A DNA stretch of 21,681 nt from Trichomonas tenax (Eukaryota > Parabasalia > Trichomonadida > Trichomonadidae): positions 1 to 21,681 of the forward strand of contig JALKBU010000886.1 of assembly GCA_023091735.1 (NCBI GenBank). Direction: 5' to 3'. Of the stretch, positions 17,532 through 21,681 are shown in pieces. Position 1 is the stretch's first letter; each line of letters starts with the position of its first letter. A program made the position numbers and the translations under genes. The notes below the pieces were generated by a model, which saw nothing but the letters and a program-made list of their open reading frames with translations, did no database searches and had not been told where the DNA came from.

Positions 17532-17866
17532 ATGGAAGCCAATGCGCTAGGTAACTTGTTTTTATGCATTGGGTTCGTTATTTAGAGTAAGTTAAAAATT
17601 CGAAAAATTGATTTGAACTTGTTTGGCGACACGATAAGGCTACCAATGGAGCCCGATCGAATCGTATTAAGCATGTACAACCATCTACTATACTTGAATA
17701 AACTTGAAAATATTGACGAACGGATGAAGTTGTTGACGACTAATTATGAGAAGAAAATAAAGTCTGTGCTTTTTTAAAAAGAATGTTGAGAGATGGAAAC
17801 AACAGAGATAAGAAAGAAATGGAACTAGAGGCTCTCAAACATCTGCGAAAAATGACACTTTTATAA
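17532..17866 (+). pseudogene. Degraded open frame with one stop and one frameshift
   Basis: ATG at 17532 opens 17 codons (MEANALGNLFLCIGFVI), then TAG at 17583. The same frame continues at once for 63 protein-like codons (including DLNLFGDTIRLPMEPDRIVL and NKLENIDERMKLLTTNYEKK), ending with TAA at 17775. After a T/A homopolymer the next frame continues coding-like (RMLRDGNNRDKKEMELEALK) to TAA at 17864-17866. Joined conceptually it would be about 110 residues, hydrophilic and probably helical toward the end. The family is not recognised. It lies about 220 bases from the nested repeats at 17222-17313, so a dead mobile element is possible. Confidence 0.5.
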
Positions 17867-18786
17867 AATGTTTAAAAATCAAAATAAGCTTGAGCATATT
17901 GTTCTGTGCTTAAAATCACCCGTTTTGTTCGATTAAAACTTGAACTAATATGCCTAAAAATTGATGAAATCAACAAAATGAAATGAAAAATAAACAAAAA
18001 TGATAATATCTTTGTAGGTTTATTAGATTTTTCTGAATGTTAAGATGGAATTATGAGGCTTTAAAGCATCAGATATTATTGCAGTGATAGAGCTTAAGCT
18101 AACAGCAAAGTTAAATGTTTCATGACAAAAAATACAAAAATAAACACATTTTAAAACGTAAGAAAGTAATTTTTACAGAAAGAACGAACAACAAATAGAC
18201 ACATGAGTAATTGGTTTGGTAATTTACCGTAGGATTTTTATCTATACGTGAAAGATATTTTTTGAAATAATATTATGTGTTGATTATATATGAAATTACT
18301 TGTATGTGCGCATTGAAATGCAGAAGCTAAGTATTTGCTGACTTTGCTAACAAAGAGTCGATTCGATTTGAAAAAAATGGAATTTTTGTGCGTAAAATGT
18401 TCATATTTCTTTTTTGCTTTGCCAATTTTGATGATTTTGATCATTAAAAATCAAAAATATCAAAAAATGTCGTTAACTTATTAATTTTGCATTTTATAGT
18501 ATTGATATGATAACATGTGTATGTATTGTGCACAGGGATTACACTCTAGTCGACAGCTTCGTATTTATTAAGAAAATAAAAAATATGATTGGATATTTCT
18601 TGAAATTTCATGAATAGGTAATGCAGCAATACTGAGGCATCCATGTGATTGATGTAACTTCGTTATCACACATCATTGTCATATAATAAGGTTTTTTCCA
18701 TCACACAAATGAATCGTAGGGGGTGCAACCTAACCCCAAATAATTATTTCTAATGAATTTGGTCGTTTTCTAATAACATTAAGCTT
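17867..18786. other. Gene-free AT-rich stretch
   Basis: No supported gene. GGTAATGC-NN-CAATA near 18618 resembles a stretch near 16404, perhaps a shared degenerate repeat family. A 68-codon minus-strand frame (18238-18444) has no domain signal. Confidence 0.45.
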
Positions 18787-18833
18787 ATACATAGATTATG
18801 TAGCCTATAGACAAAATCTATGTATATAGGCTA
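18787..18833. repeat. Interleaved inverted repeats (A-B-A'-B')
   Basis: ATACATAGATT (18787-18797) is the exact reverse complement of AATCTATGTAT (18815-18825). TAGCCTATA (18801-18809) is the exact reverse complement of TATAGGCTA (18825-18833). The two perfect stems (11 and 9 bases) interlock in pseudoknot order and share one base. A transcript could form either stem or an H-type pseudoknot. No gene is adjacent. Confidence 0.7.
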
Positions 18834-18924
18834 TTATTTATATCTGTTTAAAATATGAATTACATAAATAAAAATTAACATTTAATCAGTAGGCGGAACT
18901 ACTATGCTTCCTTAATGTGGGGCC

Positions 18925-19215
18925 ACTGACGAGTAGTTCGAATTTGGAGCGTTTGTAACAGGCTGCTACTTGTAAATCTCGAAATTCATGGCAGTTGCTG
19001 CCGTGTAGCGCGCTTTGGAGCTACAGCGGTGTATTATTGCTGCTGAGTGGCTCGAAATTCGTAGTGTCTGGTAATTGCAGATTTGATCAAATTCGGGGCT
19101 TTCTCCAATGGCTGGAGCTCCTAGTTAGCATGATCTTGTAGCAATGGGTGGGTGCAGTAGATTTGCTCGAAATTGAGACTTTGCAAGAGAGTGGCTGCAA
19201 CAGAGCAAATAGGGA
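18925..19215. repeat. Degenerate ~38-nt tandem repeat in a GC-rich island
   Basis: A block resembling GCTGC-n-AGTAGCT-CGAAATT-C-GGAGC recurs with strong decay. CGAA(A/T)TT-like cores begin near 18939, 18980, 19011, 19053, 19088, 19129, 19168 and 19205, at spacings of 31 to 42 bases. The copies at 18980, 19053 and 19168 are the clearest. The unit length is not a multiple of three, so it is not a coding repeat. It looks like an old minisatellite. Confidence 0.45.
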
Positions 19216-19309
19216 TTTATCATTTAGACACTTTACATTGTAAGCAAAAATGTAAAGCGACCTTTTTATCACTCTACATGACAAAACGGAGAACAAACTG
19301 AAGCATGCT

Positions 19310-19470
19310 TACATTGACGAAGGCAGCCCTGGGAGAGTGAGGAATGGGACGCGCGCTAGGGGATGTGGTAGGGGTGCCTTGATCAATGGCCAAGAGGGGG
19401 AGAGGGAGCGGGACGAGGCAGGGACATGACTTCAATTCGTTCTGGCAAAACCGCCAGAAAACCGCCTAAT
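19310..19470. other. GC-rich, G-run-rich patch with quadruplex potential
   Basis: Base composition jumps well above the surroundings. G runs of three to five recur, most densely as GGGGG-AGA-GGG-AGC-GGG-8 bases-GGG at 19396-19423, which could form a G-quadruplex on the plus strand. At the right end TCTGGC (19441-19446) and GCCAGA (19453-19458) form a 6-base stem, and AAAACCGCC occurs twice (19447 and 19458). No coding frame fits. Its origin is unknown. Confidence 0.5.
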
Positions 19471-19932
19471 TTTGGCTCCAAACACAATAATTAATAAATA
19501 GATACTTCTATGAAATTTAATCTTAAGATTACTCACAACAACATATTTTCAATCAAATTTTCAATTTTTAAACGACAATGCTTTTTTTTTCTAACTGACA
19601 TGTTTATTCTCCATCTCACAAAGCATACGTCTACGTTGGAACAAATGGTAAAGAAACAGAACAATTGTCAAAGATATTGGTTTTTAAATACAAATATTAT
19701 TACATTATCAAATTCGAAATCAAAAGAAAAAAGGAAAACAAAAAAATTATCCTTTGTTTTTTTTTGAAATGAAATACATATTTATGTTAACTATGCATTC
19801 GTCCGATTATTTTTATATCATCAAATTCCAAATTGTTGTTAGGTTCTTAATTTGACGTGTCAGATGTCACTTACACGTCAAAACCAAGTTTACATATCAA
19901 ATTCCCGAATATACATGACAAATCAATTTTAC
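19471..19932. other. Spacer before the short ORF near 20 kb
   Basis: AT-rich and mostly without structure. An 85-codon plus-strand frame (19510-19767) is rich in Lys, Phe and Asn from AT-rich DNA and is not called. Related short stretches with TGACGTGTCA/TTACACGTCA-like words occur near 19853-19880. Confidence 0.4.
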
Positions 19933-20196
19933 ATGGCAGAACTACATTACGTTTCATCAAAGAATCCAAACATCGATATTGCATACAACATGAAGATCCT
20001 CGACAGAGTCATTTATGCAATTGAACATCAGCAATGGCCATCTGAATGCAAGAACGATCGAAACATAACGCTCTTGTTTGATTTCACTCTCACACGAAAA
20101 ATTCTTGCATTAGACATCAACAAGTCATATAGTCCATATGAAGATGAAGAAAAGATATATAATGAGTTAATTAATGTCAGCAATATTAGTAAATAA
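19933..20196 (+). CDS. Short uncharacterised protein
   Basis: An 87-residue frame from ATG 19933, starting MAELHYVSSKNPN, with coding-like codon choice (AAG ATC CTC GAC, GAT TTC ACT CTC). It is soluble and mixed-charge, with DRVIYAIEHQQWP and LLFDFTL stretches and an acidic end (PYEDEEKIYNEL). The frame is open further upstream to an ATG at 19864, but that part looks less coding-like. TCAATTTTACATG just before 19933 resembles an initiator, so I prefer the shorter form. TAA followed by AG at the end fits the trichomonad habit of stop codon and poly(A) signal overlapping. No family is recognised. It could be a genuine small gene or the 3' piece of a broken one. Confidence 0.45.
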   Translation: MAELHYVSSKNPNIDIAYNMKILDRVIYAIEHQQWPSECKNDRNITLLFDFTLTRKILALDINKSYSPYEDEEKIYNELINVSNISK

Positions 20197-20470
20197 AGTT
20201 TTTAGCAGAAAATTATGATAGCTACGCTTTTTTTCCATAATTTTTGAATAAATGTATTATAGGCATAGAGTGTAATATTTGTAATTGAATAAAAGTTGAT
20301 TTTGAATTTCTTATCAAATGACACTTTTCTTCATATCATTAATTGAAATAAATATAGGAAATATGATAGACATCAAAAATGATATATTTTTATGAAAATA
20401 AAGATTTGAGAAGAAATTATCAAAAATTAAAGTACTTTAATGCGAACAATAATACAGTTTGTGAATATTT
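20197..20470. other. AT-rich spacer
   Basis: About 270 bases between the short plus-strand frame and the ubiquitin remnant. I see no gene, RNA or notable repeat. Confidence 0.5.
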
Positions 20471-20570
20471 TCAGTCTCCGCGAAGATGAAGAACGGTGTG
20501 GAGTGTCGGGTCCATCTTCATGCGCTGCTGATCCAGCGGAATACATTTCTTGTCCATTCTTGACGTCTAT
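20471..20570 (-). pseudogene. Ubiquitin remnant with internal deletion
   Basis: From ATG at 20557 to TGA at 20471 a 28-codon frame contains IPLDQQR, close to ubiquitin's IPPDQQR (residues 36-42), preceded by DK (32-33). Four residues on comes K-x-x-P-TLHTVLHLRGD, close to ubiquitin 63-76 (TLHLVLRLRGG). The ~20 residues between 43 and 62 are missing. The last residue is Asp, not Gly76, then a stop, so the Gly-Gly needed for conjugation is absent. Just upstream, GACGTCAAG (Asp-Val-Lys, compare 25-27) survives in another frame, so there is also a frameshift. GC-rich codons contrast with the AT-rich flanks and fit descent from a highly expressed gene. Nothing like ubiquitin residues 1-23 remains. 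The core fold is lost, so this is a dead copy. It sits about 100 bases past the stop of the TMEM62-like gene, on the same strand. Confidence 0.75.
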
Positions 20571-20657
20571 ATTGTTTTTATAAAATAAAAAAAATAAAGA
20601 ATGGAATTAAATAAAAGCAATATTTATAATAAACAATAATATAAATAACAAACAAAT

Positions 20658-21681
20658 TCATGGAGAAACAACTTGAGCTGTTTCGAGAATGTCATTGTCT
20701 TCCTTTTTTCCCTCGGAAACACGAGAATTCTCGTATTTAGCGAACTTAGCCCAAGCAGAGAGAACGAACAATATAACTGGGAAGAGAATGAAGCAAGGAG
20801 ATAACATTGCAAATAACAAACCTGTATTGTTGATGTTTTCGAATGCATTGATATAGTTTCCATAAATGACCAAGTATGCAAAGAATGTATAGTCAGCTAA
20901 TGAAGCTGGACCGAAGAAATCGCGATTGACTGCACATCCTGTAACGAATGCAAGAAATCCGCAGATAACGCATCTAAGATACGACGAAGCAATAAGGTGT
21001 GAAAAGTCATCATTAACGAGCTTCAAGTCCATTATGATTCCATAAGCCCACTCAACACCAAGTGTTCCTTCGATGTTGACGAAAGTCATTGGGAGGACAT
21101 AAATCCAAAGTGTAACAAAGATGAAAACAATCTTTGTGAATAATCTTAAGTTCTAAAATCTCATCTTGAAAACTAATGGAGACAATAACATGGAGATTAA
21201 CCATCCCTTTGTATTGGAGAAGTCTTCAACTTCATTGAGATTGATCCACTGCTCGCAGTCAATGATCATCTTCGGAATCAGCATTGGGCAGATGATGAGA
21301 AATGCGATGACAAAATATGCAGCAAATAAATACTTATAAAATGTGCAGTCAGCATCTTCTGGAGCCTTCTCAGAGAAAGAAACACTTTGATTGACAACGA
21401 AAGATAAATTCTTCTCGAAGTCTCCTGTGAATTGGATTTCGTGAGTTCCCTTTTCAAGAGAATATGGAGCATAGCAAACATAACTGTTATCATCGGTGGT
21501 ATTTCTGCACTGAAGCTTAGCATTGACATCACCTGTGACAGAAATGTTTGGTTGTGTTTCAGTGTAAGCGCGAACTCTGATGTAAGAATCTTCTTCATTG
21601 AATGGGTTCAAGTTTGTGACCATTTCTGTTGGAACAGGAGATGTAACAATGAAATTGGAATGATTTGAGTTGTCAATCTCT
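20658..21681 (-). pseudogene. TMEM62-like metallophosphoesterase, C-terminal half, interrupted by an in-frame stop
   Basis: The reading frame enters from the window edge and carries a beta-sandwich-like segment (FIVTSPVP, YIRVRAYTE, LEKGTHEIQF), then hydrophobic helices and a charged tail (about 20 residues) ending in TGA at 20660-20658. This order matches the C-terminal part of TMEM62-type proteins: an N-terminal calcineurin-like phosphoesterase (outside the window), an Ig-like domain, then multipass membrane helices. An in-frame TAG at 21155-21153 follows FKMRF. The same frame then continues with family-like sequence (LRLFTKIVFIFVTLWIYVLP), so it is a point change rather than an indel. The piece after the TAG has its first ATG at 21089 and would lack the enzyme domain. 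No trichomonad splice motif surrounds the stop. It may be a recent pseudogene, a sequence error, or a read-through stop. The substrate is unknown. Confidence 0.7.

Noticed and set aside
17920..17945. GTTCGATTA flanked by GTTTT and AAAAC, like a tRNA T arm
   Set aside because: The loop would be eight bases and no A box or acceptor stem lies upstream at the right distance.
18925..19215. CRISPR-like array
   Set aside because: The ~38-nt units are degenerate along their whole length, without constant repeats and unique spacers, and the genome is eukaryotic.
19087..19296. 69-codon minus-strand frame across the GC-rich island
   Set aside because: It runs through the degenerate non-triplet repeat and has no protein-like features.
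21153..21155. Reassigned TAG codon (alternative genetic code)
   Set aside because: The ankyrin gene ends in TAG at 6359-6361 and the other long genes end in TAA or TGA with no internal TAG, so a genome-wide reassignment has no support.
21133..21175. A short intron (GT...AG, 21 bases) that would remove the in-frame TAG of the TMEM62-like gene
   Set aside because: The ends GTTTTC and TTTTAG lack the trichomonad 5' splice motif (GTATGT type) and the ACTAAC...CACAG 3' motif, and 21 bases is shorter than known short introns.

Overview
The window looks like nuclear DNA of a trichomonad (Parabasalia), most likely Trichomonas vaginalis or a close relative. The evidence is an AT-rich, apparently intron-free eukaryotic gene style; a very large ankyrin-type protein of the kind expanded in trichomonads; a near-perfect trichomonad initiator (TCACTTTTCATG) ending at the ankyrin-gene start codon; and a doubled M3-type motif (ACGATA core) 19-32 bases upstream of the sulfatase start. 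The species call is inference, because no rRNA or other marker gene is present.

Layout: 1-1618 has no gene but holds a 35-base near-perfect palindrome. 1619-4808 (minus) encodes a TMEM131-like single-pass secretory-pathway protein whose start codon seems to be put out of frame by one base. 5536-6246 (plus) is an ELMO-domain protein, convergent with 6359-11209 (minus), a 1616-residue ankyrin-type protein built from three copies of a roughly 473-residue module. 13029-14813 (minus) is a membrane-anchored sulfatase/LTA-synthase-like enzyme. 14.8-20.5 kb is gene-poor and reads like a graveyard: short coding-looking pieces with frameshifts or stops, a GC-rich island with a degenerate ~38-nt repeat and a G-rich tract, odd inverted repeats, and one short ORF near 20 kb that may be real. 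At 20471-20570 (minus) lies a clear ubiquitin remnant with an internal deletion and no terminal Gly-Gly. 20658-21681 (minus) is the C-terminal half of a TMEM62-like metallophosphoesterase, broken by an in-frame TAG and cut by the window edge.

The genes do not form an operon. Several products (TMEM131-like, sulfatase-like, TMEM62-like) would act in or on the secretory and membrane system, but nothing shows they work together. The most useful observations are the ubiquitin relic, the single-site lesions in two otherwise well-kept genes, the other coding relics, the triplicated ankyrin module, the M3 pair, and the GC-rich island.
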